DNA from: Varroa destructor
Taxonomy: Eukaryota > Arthropoda > Arachnida > Mesostigmata > Varroidae
Direction: 5' to 3'
Assembly (NCBI RefSeq): GCF_002443255.2
Contig: NW_019211455.1
Span: forward strand, 35,803,472 to 35,867,471
Length of the DNA: 64,000 nucleotides
A model generated the notes under the pieces. That model saw only the letters and a program-made list of their open reading frames with translations, had not been told where the DNA came from and did not search any database. The stretch's first letter is position 1. Every line of letters starts with the position of its first letter. The translations under genes were made by a program, and so were the position numbers. Of this stretch, positions 52,669 through 64,000 are shown one piece after another.

Positions 52669-54196
52669 AAAGGATGTTTGAAATTACACGCACATATAAA
52701 GCATTTGCTGAGCGATCATGTCGCTTGACTAAAAAAAAATAAGCTTAAATTTGTCTATCCTATGAACTAAATTAGCATATCATATTCGTTTTGCGCCTTT
52801 ATGGACATACACAGCTGGTATTATAATTATTATCACAAAGATTACCTCACAAAAGCTAGCCGCAAAAAAGGCTCCACCAGTGATATCAGCGGATCTTGTG
52901 AAACGGAGTGTCCCTGTTTGTAGTTAAGGCTTGGAGACAAAATTAATGACAATTGTATGGCGACTATGAGCTGTTACGCAACGATGCCATGATTCGGTGG
53001 TTCAACGGTTCTCTAATTTCAGGTCACTAGGACCATCGTCATTGATTCAGTCTATTCATCGCAAATGACCTCTATTGAACTATGGCGATAACATCGTTGT
53101 ATGCTTTACCTATATAGATACCGGCATATTTGTATATGTGATTGCTCTAAATAACACCAGGGTCTTTAATGAGGCCAAAATGTCCCCACAAAGGCGCAGT
53201 AGTGAGACATTTCTTTACTAAGCCCGTAAAGTAAAGACCCGTAAGGTAACGTAAAGGTAGGTTCGAAACGAAGCGTACACACTCTTCGTTTCGTGCTAGC
53301 AATGGCCAGCCATTTGGAGCAATGCTTGATCGCAGTACCCGACTTGAAAGTGTTTAAATGATTATGTCGTTTTTAACACTTAACTGCCTCTACATCTAAT
53401 TGATTTACCATTTTTCTAAATATTTTGTAAAAACCTCAAAAATATGGCTGCGGAAATAATAAGAAGCATAAAATCTCCATTAATAAACTTGTATAAAGAG
53501 AAATTTTGTGCATGCAGTCTAATTTATGACGTGGCTGAGAGGCGTAATGATAATAGCATGCTGACCTTTGTATTCAATGCATTGTTGTATTTGTCACATA
53601 TTACGTGACGTTCTTAACGATCACCCTTTCTTCAAAGCGAACTCTGAACTTGTGTGTTCTTATCAGCCTTGCAGTTTCTTTTAACATTTTTTTTTTACAC
53701 ATAACAACTTATTACGGAAGTTGTTCAGGTAATGTCTGTCTGTAGTCAAAGATATAAAATTTGGTATGGCATTATGCCTTACCTGTTAGATCGTTTTGCA
53801 AGTTGGTATCCGATTTATGATTTTGATGCCGTAGCAAATGCTGTAATGTTTTACAAATCCATTATTAAGGTGACAATCCACCACCAAGTTACATATGAAT
53901 GCTTAATTTCTAGCAGACGTACACGAGAGATCGTACGTTACAAAAAACGGTAGGCCCCTCGCAGTAATATCAGTCATCACGAATTGAAGCAACTATAGAA
54001 CACGTGTATTTATAGGTATAGCAACTATATGGCGGCTCCCATTTTTAGCGCACTGACTGGTTTTGAGCTAGCTTGTTCGCTCTGTAAGGCTCTGAACTAT
54101 AAACTGTGCATTTAAAGTAAAGGTACAGCTAACGATCTGGTTTATTTAGAATTGTATGTGCCACTTAAGCACGTTAAGCAAAGCATTCATCACTAA

Positions 54197-54843
<647 letters not shown>

Positions 54844-55036
54844 GCGAGGCAATTCACCTAGCCAGGGATTTCGGCTATGTCTGCGAGACCGAATTTCCGT
54901 CTCGACAGGTTGCCGAATATCTTAGCCGGAACGCAATACAAGCCGGCGACCCACAGGACGTGTATCGACGCAAAGAGTTGTTGCTTGCTACGAAAAGCAT
55001 GATCCAAGAATTTATGGATCTTCTTAATCAAGATCG
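54844..55036 (+). CDS. TfAP-2: AP-2 transcription factor, helix-span-helix exon
   Basis: It reads [20 protein letters not shown], then [29 protein letters not shown] and [14 protein letters not shown]. This is the first helix and span of the AP-2 dimerisation domain. The acidic/polar span is about three residues longer than in human AP-2 alpha ([14 protein letters not shown] against SDPNEQVTRK), in the loop where family members vary. The exon starts by completing Gly (G|GC), ends inside Arg (CG|) and has donor CG|GTAAGC, leaving phase 2. Confidence 0.97.
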
Positions 55037-56534
55037 GTAAGCAACCTTCTGTTTATAACCCTTCGTTCAAAAAATTTATTTTAGTCGTTAGAATTTTCGC
55101 GCCACTGGGTAGTCGCTTATGAGATCTGTTTGTTTTGGCAAAGGGAAGGGCGTCTGTTACACACAGGTGAAACTTCATAACAATCTGATGCAGTCCGTTT
55201 TATAGCGTTCTGCAAATTTTCTCAAGTGGAGTTTTTGTCGAAAATAGAATCTACCGCATAGACACAGAGTTGCAGAATGTTTGAGGGAATTAGGCAGTAC
55301 GTAAAGCTCAAAAGAATCAGCTGTCTAAAGCGTTCCAAAGACAGACAGGAGCCCATTGAGGGCGATCTTTATTTTATAGCTATAGTCACGCGCGAAAACA
55401 TGCAAAGGGTACAAAATTCGTACTAAGCAAAAGGCGAATTACTATAAGAAACCCAGAGAAAAGATCGAGACGTCAATGAGCTGATGTCAAGCCAATTTAG
55501 CAGACGGTTTAAACGTTAAAAGGCTTACGAGAAAGTTTAGGTCGAAGCAACTGAACTCCCAGCAAATAAACGCGTGTGAAGAACTGTGTTGGGAAAACTT
55601 TTTGGCACTTGACGCAAACGTGCTTAAATGCATCGTTACGGGTAACGACGGCCACGACGAAGAGACCAAGACGCAATCTTCCGAATATCGGTTCAAAAAT
55701 GAATTTCAACAAAAAAAAGTTACGCAGTTAAGTTTAAAATTGAGGTGCTCCTCACGGTCTTCTTCGATCGTCAGGGAAAGGTTCATCCTGAGTTTATGCT
55801 ATCCTGCTCCACGGTCGTCAAAGAGTATCATCAAGAAGTTTTAAGAAGGCTACACGACTTTGTCATACGTAAGATGCCAAAACGGTGACACAACGAGGAT
55901 TGTCTATTAAGACAATACACAAATTTATCGTTCACAACTGGTACAGCAGTGGTTTACAAAGGAACTCAGATGTGCGTGTTGCCTGAAACCCCGTATTGTA
56001 ACTTTTTCCTATTCCGAAAACAAAGACGAAGTCTAAAAGGGGAACGTTTCGATAATAAAAAAAGACAAATCGATGACGGCTGTCCTAACGACCGAAAATA
56101 TAAAGGGTTTTCAGTACCGAGAAAATCGGTGACGTAAGTGCGTTCCATTTGGACGATTATTATTTACCCAGGAGGACTTGAGGAGGATGACTTGAATTAG
56201 GGCGATATTTACTACAATAAATACATACCAATCTGTAATAAATGATTCATTCATTTTTGAACAAAAGTTAATATTTTTCTTTCGATCCATTGAACCAGCG
56301 TGGCTACCAATAGAACCAAGCTAGATATCTAGATTTACATTTAAGGTCGCCTTAAGCTTTTTAGTAGTTATTAACGAAGACGATAAACAGATCAGTGGTA
56401 GAGAAGAATAAAAGAATAGATGAACATATATTTTGATTAAACTTCACGCCTTACAACTATGAGTGCTTTTATCTAATTGACTGGGGCTGTGAAGTTAACG
56501 GTTTTGTCTCAGCTGTTATTATTTGTGATTACAG
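55037..56534 (+). other. Last AP-2 intron
   Basis: A 1.5-kb intron, donor GTAAGC, acceptor TGTGATTACAG. Most of it is occupied by a decayed mariner element (about 55250-56290). Confidence 0.9.
55250..56290 (+). mobile_element. Decayed mariner-family transposon in AP-2 intron
   Basis: Broken + strand frames match mariner transposase in order. Near 55330 it reads KDRQEPIEGD (the KRFK-GRE-DD linker) and near 55390 TRENMQRVQN. Near 55630 the first catalytic block reads IVTGND, where mariners have TGDE, so the catalytic Asp is Asn. At 55743-55885 it reads VLLTVFFDRQGKVHPEF, then KEYHQEVLRRLHD, before a TGA. At about 55990-56050 it reads NFFLFRKQRRSLKGERFD, where the third catalytic Asp (CDFFLF) is also Asn and the SPDLAP segment is missing. 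The C-terminal part follows. Frameshifts and lost catalytic residues make it inactive. It is in the same orientation as AP-2 and of a different mariner lineage from the copy at 11640. Terminal repeats were not resolved. Confidence 0.82.
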
Positions 56535-56862
56535 GACACCTCTGTGCAACACTCGGCCGCAGGTGGTTCTTGAGCCAAATATTCAACGGCACCTTACGCA
56601 TTTTGCGCTCATCACGCATGGCTTCGGGTCGCCGGCCGTAGTGGCTGCCTGTACCGCCATGCAAAACTGCATTAACGAGTCGCTCAAGTACCTCGACAAA
56701 CATCTCAGTGGAAGTTACACCCCCGTATCATCTGTTCCACCTGGTGTCACCGGTGTGACAGGGGTCCCGACCGGTGTTCCTAACGGGGTATCGGGAGTAC
56801 CTAATCCGCTGCTAAACGTTCCCCCTCAAGTCGATCCCAAGAAGGAGGATGACAAGAAGTGA
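56535..56862 (+). CDS. TfAP-2: AP-2 transcription factor, last coding exon
   Basis: It completes the split Arg, then reads TPLCNTRPQVVLEPNIQRHL, THFALITHGFGSPAVVAACT and AMQNCINESLKYLDKHL, the second dimerisation helix. HGFGSPAV is invariant in AP-2 proteins. The tail is unusual: after SGSYTPVSSVPP comes a run of short Gly-Val repeats (GVTGV, GVPTGV, GVPNGV, GVSGV), then LLNVPPQVDPKKEDDKK and TGA at 56860-56862. Vertebrate tails are Ser/Asn-rich and end in basic/acidic residues; only the charged end is comparable. The stop is followed by AT-rich 3' sequence. The visible exons together total 1419 nt, an exact multiple of three (472 residues). Confidence 0.98.
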
Positions 56863-57636
56863 ACGACGAAAAATCACAACGACTGCTCTACCCCTACTTT
56901 TAACTGTCATATGTCATCCTATTTTGAAAAGCCTTACTCATTATCTAGTGAATTGAAGTAAAGATCGCCATTTTGTGAAGGTTTTGCTGAACTATCAGCT
57001 CCTTTCTCCGATGTTAAATCAAGCTAATTGCAATATATGAGCTGTGACGAAAGCTAATGGAATGAATCTATGATATTTACGCATTAACCATTAAGAGTTG
57101 TTTTTACCTATGAGGGATCGGTTATTTCGTGCAAGCCAGTAAACGCTGTATTTTAATATCCCTACATTCGAACCCTTTGAGTACCATCCACCTAAAACAC
57201 TTGTCTGTTTTGCTCATCTATTTGATCCAGTTTAAAATGCACGCTCGCGTATTCAAGTGAGTCGGTGCATTCCAAAACGCGGCAATCAATCTAATCGGAG
57301 CCACTTTATGTCAGACCTTTTTCCTAGGCGACGACGACTTGATAAAGTTAATGTAGGGCAGTGCGATTTGTCGACTGACAGATCTGACGGATCGCAACTG
57401 ACCTTGAGCCAACAACTCTACACAATTGCATTATGAAAACACGAGCAGTGTAACTGTGTCAACCTAAACAAAATGCAAAAATGGCTGTTAGGAACACACA
57501 CACACACAGGCTGTGGTAACGAAGGCACGAAGCAGATAGACACAACACTATGGATCACAACCACGGCCCCTAACATAGAGCCCTTTCAAACTATCTAGTT
57601 GTATAAATATGTGTAACAATTGTGTTGCTATATATA

Positions 57637-57642
57637 AATAAA
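57637..57642 (+). terminator. Candidate polyadenylation signal
   Basis: AATAAA in an AT-rich stretch about 775 nt after the AP-2 stop codon. A canonical hexamer; use is inferred. Confidence 0.4.
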
Positions 57643-58228
57643 TCTATATACATATACATATTGGATGTGAAAGAGAGTGAGAATATGATTCGTGTGAGAA
57701 GTAAATACAGAGAAAAGACATTAATATATTCGAGCGCTGAGATAAACATGGCGACGGAGAAACATACAGACGACGCGAGTAATATAAATACTAGTTGTAA
57801 TATTAGGGTATATTATAGCAACTAATACTGCAAGAAGGCGGAACATATAATGTACTATAGTGAATACCGGCAGAGCGAGGCGAAATCGCACGACTAGCCG
57901 GAACTCATTGTATACAACACAACAGACCAGAGCAATGTAAAACCGATAGCAGCAGCAGCAGCAACAAAACTCAATTTTTCTGCCCCTCGAACTCACCGTA
58001 ACAGTATCCAGAGGGACATATTCACCTCGACAGAAGTGGCCAGTAGCTGAATTTGCTCGAAGAAATGGACAATGTGATCAGAGAATTTTTCTGGATTTTA
58101 TATACAGAATGTTAAAAACTCTCCACCAAAACCATAACTACAGGGAAAACGCGATGACCTTGATTTGTGTGAGCTTCGACATCAGCGTACTCACTAACGA
58201 AGTTGTACCGAGTTGTCCAATGTGAACC

Positions 58229-58234
58229 AATAAA
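58229..58234 (+). terminator. Alternative candidate polyadenylation signal
   Basis: AATAAA in CCAATAAAGC, about 1.37 kb after the AP-2 stop codon. Could serve a longer 3' UTR. Confidence 0.3.
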
Positions 58235-58240
58235 GCAAGA

Positions 58241-61239
58241 CTTTTGACCTCTCTCCCGTTAGGTGTTTAGACGAGGCAGGACCTCGCCATAATAGTTACT
58301 AGCATTATCGTATGATCCGGAAGATGCAAACGTCTCACTATGTCTATAGTGATTGATTAGTGGTCGACTGTATAGGAATACAGTATGCGAGAGCCAAAGC
58401 CAGCCGGAACGAAGTTTGATTATCATTATGAAATGAAGCCTGTATTATCGTTCAGTCAAGAAAGCCTGATTATGAAAAGCGTCATCACATGTCGGCGTTT
58501 TATGAATGCTTTGCATTGATCACATCTTATTCCGTCAGCATCTGCCGAGCAGGAGATCAGGTGAACGTAAATAGCATTGGCAGATATGCTAGAATGTATA
58601 GTTAATATTGCTACTAAAGATTCTTTGGTGTATCATTCAAGTGAATGGTGTTAGTAGAGGAAACTAGAACAATATGTAATAAGTGATGCAATGTAAGTCA
58701 CACAGTAGGCCCTCTCAAAGTCTATCTGAGCGGAACTCCAGCACTTGTGAGTTTGTCTTTCCCTTTGAAGGCAAACGAAATCCCTCAGATTTATTTATTT
58801 GACGGTTTGTTCCCTTTTCCTGACTATGTCCCCTTTGCCCTCCAGGACGGCGGTGGTATCTCGTTAAACGCACTACGACACTCAATACTCATTGCCCATT
58901 GTACATACTGATATAAAAAATATTAATAATAATATAATAATAATTATTATTATAAGATATATAGCCTCGAGGTCGCCTTAAAATCGGCCTGAGGCACCCC
59001 TGTGGGAGGCAGAACTTGAGCAGTATGTTTGTGGGCCGCAAGGCTCTATAATTATCAGAGTGACTTCGATTCCGGCCTGGGAAATCGGCTATACTCAAAC
59101 TCAGAAACAACATGCACCTCCTCCCATTAGCTTATGTTTAAATAATATTATTGCTATATACAACATTATATTATTTCTCATTTTCGTGTTTTATTTTATG
59201 GTACTTATTATAATGATATTATTCAACCTTCTTGAATTATGGTTGTTTCTTTAGTGCTAACAATATTTATCCCATTCTGTAATAATATCCCTATTTTGTG
59301 CCGACATTTCAGCGTCAACATACGTGCACATGCTAGACAAAATTGTGGTGAAGTTATTTGCGACCACGTGGTTTCTAATTAAAAAATTATGTTCCTTTAT
59401 AGGCCAACCTGATATGCAGAGAGATGTTAGCACTGGAGCAAGCCAGTTTGCGTTTGTTAGGGTCTTTCAGTGTATTTTGTCCTCACCATGGCAGGTGAAT
59501 GATGTATAGACTAGAAGAAAAACATAATGACGATAATAAATATAACAACAATGGCTGCAAGAACAACAGAAGAAAAAATAAAATGTTTCTATCAAATATC
59601 CATCCGATGTTATTACTGACGTAACACCTTGTTTTGCATAGTAATTATATAACGTTAAAATATCGACAAACGTGTCATGATTTGCAGTCACTTATTGAAA
59701 ATAATAAATTCGCATGCCTTATACAACTACCAAACAATAAGTTATGCTATTATTAATCACATGGCCTTAAGAAACTCTCAACATAAAGATTGTTTGAAAC
59801 AGTTTGATTCAATTCCCTAAGTTATATTGCCGTGACTTAATTCTTCCCACCCAGTCAAATAACGTGTTTTTATTTGAAGGCACAGTTAGAGTTTTTTTTG
59901 TTTAATAGCACTTGTTTGCATTTTCCCCTGAAATCGAAAACCCGAACAGAGCATATTAACCTATCGCCTTGTATATCATAAATGTCAGGTTGAGAAAAAA
60001 TCTTCCGCTGGAGCCGATAGATGGCGTTAGCGTCAGGTCAGCTAATCGTATCGAACTGAAACTTCCCAGCATGGTTGTTTGAAAAACAAACCTATTACAC
60101 GTGGGCCTAGTGTGAAGTTCAGTTTTTTTAACGGTTGGATTTATTTCCGCCGAGATTACCACTCACTAGCATACACCGAACCGACCCTGCCCTTCGTTTA
60201 GCGGTAATATAGATTGGTAGGAACGAATGGCATGTCTCTTTCGGGTCAATTGGCCGGAGTAACCCTTCGGACTTCCTGCCAAGCTCGACGCGGGTATTTC
60301 CGCACAGCGATCGCTCATCTCTTGCAAGAGGTTCATGTTGACATATTGGATTATACTGCGAAGCGTTAGTCTTGTCAGTCCGTTTCTTTCTGCAAGGAGT
60401 GGTCTGGCCGGGATGGCTACCATTTGCTAATTCCGTCGTAACCATAAAAGTGCTGTATGAATCTTTGGACACCCTAATTTATATGCTTGAGCCTGCTGTC
60501 ATGATCCTCACCGCCTTGGATGCCCCAAACTAAATAAGCGCGTCAAAAACATGATCTTTATTACTTTTCATGCAATGAATAATTAGTATAGTACTGTGCG
60601 ACCGAAGCATTTTCTGCAACTATACTTTTATATAAAGCTGTTCCTTCAGTATCATTAAGTTCACTGAATCAATTAAGGAAATCAATTTCTCAATCCCTTT
60701 AGTTCAATTTGATGTTCTAGTTCAAAGTAGGAAATATATATAGCGAGCCAATATCAAAATAATAAAACCCGAATTTTCTGCAACTATTTCGGGATCGTTT
60801 CTTCCTTGGATACAGCAGGACCGTTCGAGGCTGCCACTCAATTCACCTTGCAATTCCAAAACCAAACTCAACATTCTTCAAAGGGTACTTAAAGATCCTT
60901 TTGACGATTTTAAATGAACCCAATAGGCAACAGAGACAAACAAAACCAAAAAACAACTCACAAATCTCTAAACGGTAGGATGAGTTGTGTTCTGCGCAAG
61001 AAAGTACGCTTGGTACTTATTGACAGGACAAGGGATGTCCGTACTGACAGTTTGAACTTTTCTACGGAGTTCAGAAATCATTCTTTTTCTTTTTTAGAAT
61101 CGGTTATGTTGTGCATAAATTTGGCTATGTTAGTTGCTTCTGTTGCTTGCCTATATGCGGGAGTTTCGCGCATGGCATGGTTCAGGTATACGGTCAAGTG
61201 TTTTAACGAAATGTTTTAACGACTCTTATCGCTTCCCCT
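58241..61239. other. Intergenic region, no gene recognised
   Basis: AT-rich DNA, including an ATT/AAT-rich foldback-like stretch at 58914-58955. A GC-richer part at 60130-60470 has overlapping open frames in two minus phases without recognised domains. No exon, RNA gene or complete mobile element was supported. Confidence 0.5.
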
Positions 61240-63000
61240 AGCTATAGGGGCTGGATATCATTCTGTTACCACGGCGAGACCAGTGTTGCTAATCTAAGCT
61301 CGGCTTATCTAAGACCCCATTCCCAGACAGGCTGTCGAAGTCACCTTCCGCGTCTCGCAAAATCATCAAGAACAGTTCCCGAGCTTCCGATATTGTTGAT
61401 ATAGTCATTTTTGTCGTTGACAAGACTCTGCGAATCGCTGCCAAGACGGACCATTTTTTCTGAAGCCGTACTGCACATTCGATAGGAGTCAATAGTTTTC
61501 GGCGAAGTCCCTAGTCGTTTCTCAAGGATCACCTCGAGTACTTTGGCCAAAGCTTCGAGAAGGTGGATCGTCTAAAAGGAACCACTTTGTCCCGAAGAAT
61601 GCCCCTTTTCCTACCTGCCCTATCATTAAGAGTTTGAGTATATCTTCAGAAGAACTTGAATTACAGTGGACGGTATATGGTTTATTCCGGAAGCTTTTCC
61701 TGGCTTTATAAGTTCATCCCCAACAATGACTTCAATCTTTAGGACTTTGTTTTCGTTATCATGTTGTTACTTATATCCAGTCTTGTGAAATTTCAGGTGT
61801 GTAGGGAATAGTTTTTGAACCTCTCCTTTTTTTGCCTCAGGTGAGATTGCAGTTCTAGTTTTACGTTTGATCGTTCATATAAACTGCTGAAAATCTTCCC
61901 CAAGGGTTGTTATTCATTTCGTTGAAAAAAAATCTTGTCCGGAATTTTATTTGCTGCTGAGAATCTCTTTTCAGTGTAGCCCTGCGCCGACTGTATTTAC
62001 TAACGAGTACCTTGATCTCCCCAGTTTCTGTGGAGTTATTGTTTTTTAAGGCACTATTGTAGTCTCAAGCACTCTTCTCTTACATCGACAATGCTTTGGT
62101 TCCCCCAATGTTTCGGTATAACTAGCAGTTACCGTTTAGAGTGTATCCTAATTCTTTAGCAAGGCCCCCTGTAGATCTGAGGCATTTGTCGGTAATTTTT
62201 CTTCTTTAAGGATGCTACCAATGATTATTTTTGTTTCCCTTCTATTTTGAAGTTTCAAATGCGGTTCATTTAGGACGCTCCTAGTTTTACTGCCAGTGGC
62301 GCAACACTCAATACAGATATGGTCACTTGCGTTCTCTTCTTCAAGCACCTTTCATTCAGTCATCTGTTCTGTATGTCATGAAATTTGCCTAGGTCTCCTC
62401 GCGACAGGAAAAGCGGCACTTCCACTTTGTTAAGTCGTGGGTGACTAACCATTCCATTAGGGCTCGCTTTCTTCTATTGGTCCCTCGTGATTCCCATGCC
62501 TAACAATGTGCGCTAAAATCTCCCGAGAAGCTTATTGTCAAAGTATTGAGATTTCTTATTGATTCCTGTTGAACAAGTTCCGAGATTCAAGGTTGGCTAT
62601 CAGCTCATCAAACAGCGTACCTAGTTTCCCAGTTATACGTTTTTGGACTACAGTAGCACGAAAACAACCTGCTTATATCTTCAAGCGTTATCCAGGAAAA
62701 TTCTTTTCCTGACCCGCTTCTTCTATTTTTAATGTCATGGTCTAGAACACACAGAACAGCTAGTTTGCCTTCATCCAGTTCTCGTTTATCTGAGATGTCA
62801 AAACGCTTGTCTCTCGTAACAGATATATATCTAATTTTTTTTTTTGAGACGCTGTCTTGTCTATCAGAACATGAATTAAAATGTTGCGGTTGGAGTGGAT
62901 GTGAAGATCTTTGAAAATTTCTACCAAGAAATAGGCCTTTCTGAAGAGCTGTCGCGTATTTCTCGGCACGTTTTCTTTGTCCTTTTCATCTTAGGCCCTA
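61240..63000 (-). mobile_element. Decayed R1-like LINE (endonuclease + RT pieces)
   Basis: Minus-strand frames, read from high to low coordinates, follow the order of an R1-clade non-LTR retrotransposon. The endonuclease N-terminus is near 62830-62910 (DLHIHSNRN, then KKLDIYLL). At 62641-62760 it reads AVLCVLDHD, SGSGKEFSWITLED and SCYCSPK. Near 62460-62525 it reads GDFSAH, then WESRGTNRRKRALMEWL, where the family has GDFNA. Near 62320 there is the catalytic ASDH. The RT follows: PGKASGINHIPSTVIQ near 61665-61710, AKVLEVILEKRL near 61510-61550, SVLAAIRRVLSTTK near 61420-61460, and a motif A relic (LILRDAEGDFDSLS) near 61300-61370. Many stops and frameshifts show it is dead. The later RT motifs (FADD) are missing, so it is truncated at the 3' side near 61240-61290. 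Confidence 0.8.
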
Positions 63001-64000
63001 AGTTTCTCAACGAGCTCTCTTCTATTAGAGCTGCCTATCTTTTCGGAACTACTGCCGACAGCTATCTGACCCATTACCTGCTTTTTTTGCCGTTGTCATC
63101 CTTTCCTTATAGAGGCGTCGATCTTGTCGTGGTGTGAGTCGCTTCAGCTGCAACATTAGTTCAAGATTCCGGTGATTAGCTGTTCATATTCTCGTGTACT
63201 CTGTATTGTCTTAAGGGTTATCTGCCTACTCTGTTTGCAGCTTTCCTTGTTACGTTGCGATATTACGTTCACATGCTTTTTAGAGATCATGTTCTTTAAC
63301 GACGACAATTATGGAAGAGCTCTCTTTTGGAATCCTGCCTTCTAATCGAGTTGCGTTTTTATACATTCTTTCGGGTCAGGCCATGTACATAAGCGTTTCA
63401 AACTCGTTTTTAGAGTCGCAGCTCCCAGTCAGCGTAACGATCTCTTTTTTCGCGTCTAAGTCGCCGTCCCCTTTTGAAAAATTCCACACTGGTCTGGCTC
63501 AAAAGGTGCATAAAACTTTCTGGTCTTACTGCTTTTTTTCTCTCGCCATCGTTTTCTGGAATAAACTTCGTTTTTCTTTTACTTTAAGGTCTTCCGCCGG
63601 AGGTGTAGTCGTTACCACTAACCAATAGGCAACGATGATTTTGACGTTCAGGTGCCTATTTTTCTTATAAAAGTGCACAAATCTTCCCCGAGATCAGTTA
63701 CCCCCTCTATACTTTTTAGAAACTGTTAGAATCGTTTTCCTCACCACTACCTAGTTCCAGAACGTTTGTGTGGTACAGAAGTGGCTGAAGTCGGGTACAG
63801 TCGTCCTCATAGATATTCAGTGTACCTTCTGCCGGCGTCTACCCTTTACTCTCGTCCCGGTTTGTAGCCTCCGTTGGTACTGCTACTTCTTTATCCCTCA
63901 TTTGCCCCGCATCAGGTCGCTTTTTTCTCTAGTACCTCCTTTGTTAGACGCTTTGATGACGTAACGGACATATTTATTTTCTCTAGAGATTTGCTTGTTT
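63001..64000 (-). other. Window end, possibly the 5' part of the LINE
   Basis: In an R1-like element the first ORF (gag-like) would lie here on the minus strand, upstream of the endonuclease. I see Lys/Arg-rich minus-strand scraps but no clear CCHC zinc knuckles. Plus-strand frames such as 63311-63628 have no recognised domain. Left unassigned. Confidence 0.3.

Larger units (their letters stand above)
56863..58240 (+). other. Probable 3' UTR and 3' flank of AP-2
   Basis: No further coding exon follows the stop. Candidate AATAAA signals lie at 57637-57642 and 58229-58234. A short CA repeat is near 57496-57509 and a (GCA)n tract near 57948-57965. The UTR length cannot be read from sequence alone. 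Confidence 0.55.

Noticed and set aside
60128..60472. 114-codon minus frame with a second open minus phase
   Set aside because: GC-richer patch without recognisable domain. Could be an unknown repeat, but unsupported.

Overview
This is nuclear DNA from an animal, almost certainly an arthropod. The one gene I can name with confidence is an AP-2 family transcription factor (TfAP-2/TFAP2) on the + strand. Its seven downstream coding exons lie between 22029 and 56862. Very long introns (about 19 kb for the largest), many microsatellites, an AT-rich background and decayed mariner and R1-like retrotransposons fit an arthropod genome. A chelicerate such as a parasitiform mite is plausible but unproven. 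No bacterial, organellar or viral gene organisation is visible.

Layout. Positions 1-7990 hold non-coding, triplet-rich DNA with no recognised gene. At 7428-8102 there is a GC- and CAG-rich cluster with three AP-2-type palindromes and a possible first coding exon (7992-8102) ending at a canonical donor in the phase the next AP-2 exon needs. Intron 1 (8103-22028, if that exon is real) contains a mariner relic at about 11640-12600 and a possible minus-strand small secreted peptide at 8576-8803. The N-terminal activation region is encoded by 22029-22326 and 22673-22887. A 19-kb intron follows, with microsatellites and several GC-rich patches. Next come a 52-nt exon (41953-42004), the basic-region exon (45259-45472) and three exons for the rest of the DNA-binding and helix-span-helix domain (54241-54359, 54844-55036, 56535-56862). 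A second mariner relic sits in the last intron. The minus strand of the 45473-54240 intron carries an unrecognised two-exon candidate at 46716-47453. From about 61240 to at least 63000 the minus strand holds an R1-like LINE fragment with endonuclease and reverse transcriptase pieces; it may run off the window.

How it fits together. All AP-2 exon phases agree across every junction. The visible exons give a 472-residue open chain (509 residues with the candidate first exon) carrying the PY activation motif, the basic region and the complete helix-span-helix dimerisation domain. The core shows no damage. The C-terminal tail is unusual: a run of Gly-Val repeats followed by a charged end. The rest of the window is best read as introns, flanks and transposon debris. 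I found no clear sign of a wholly new system. The most testable new ideas are the candidate promoter with AP-2 sites (autoregulation), the Gly-Val tail, and the two minus-strand candidate genes nested in AP-2 introns.
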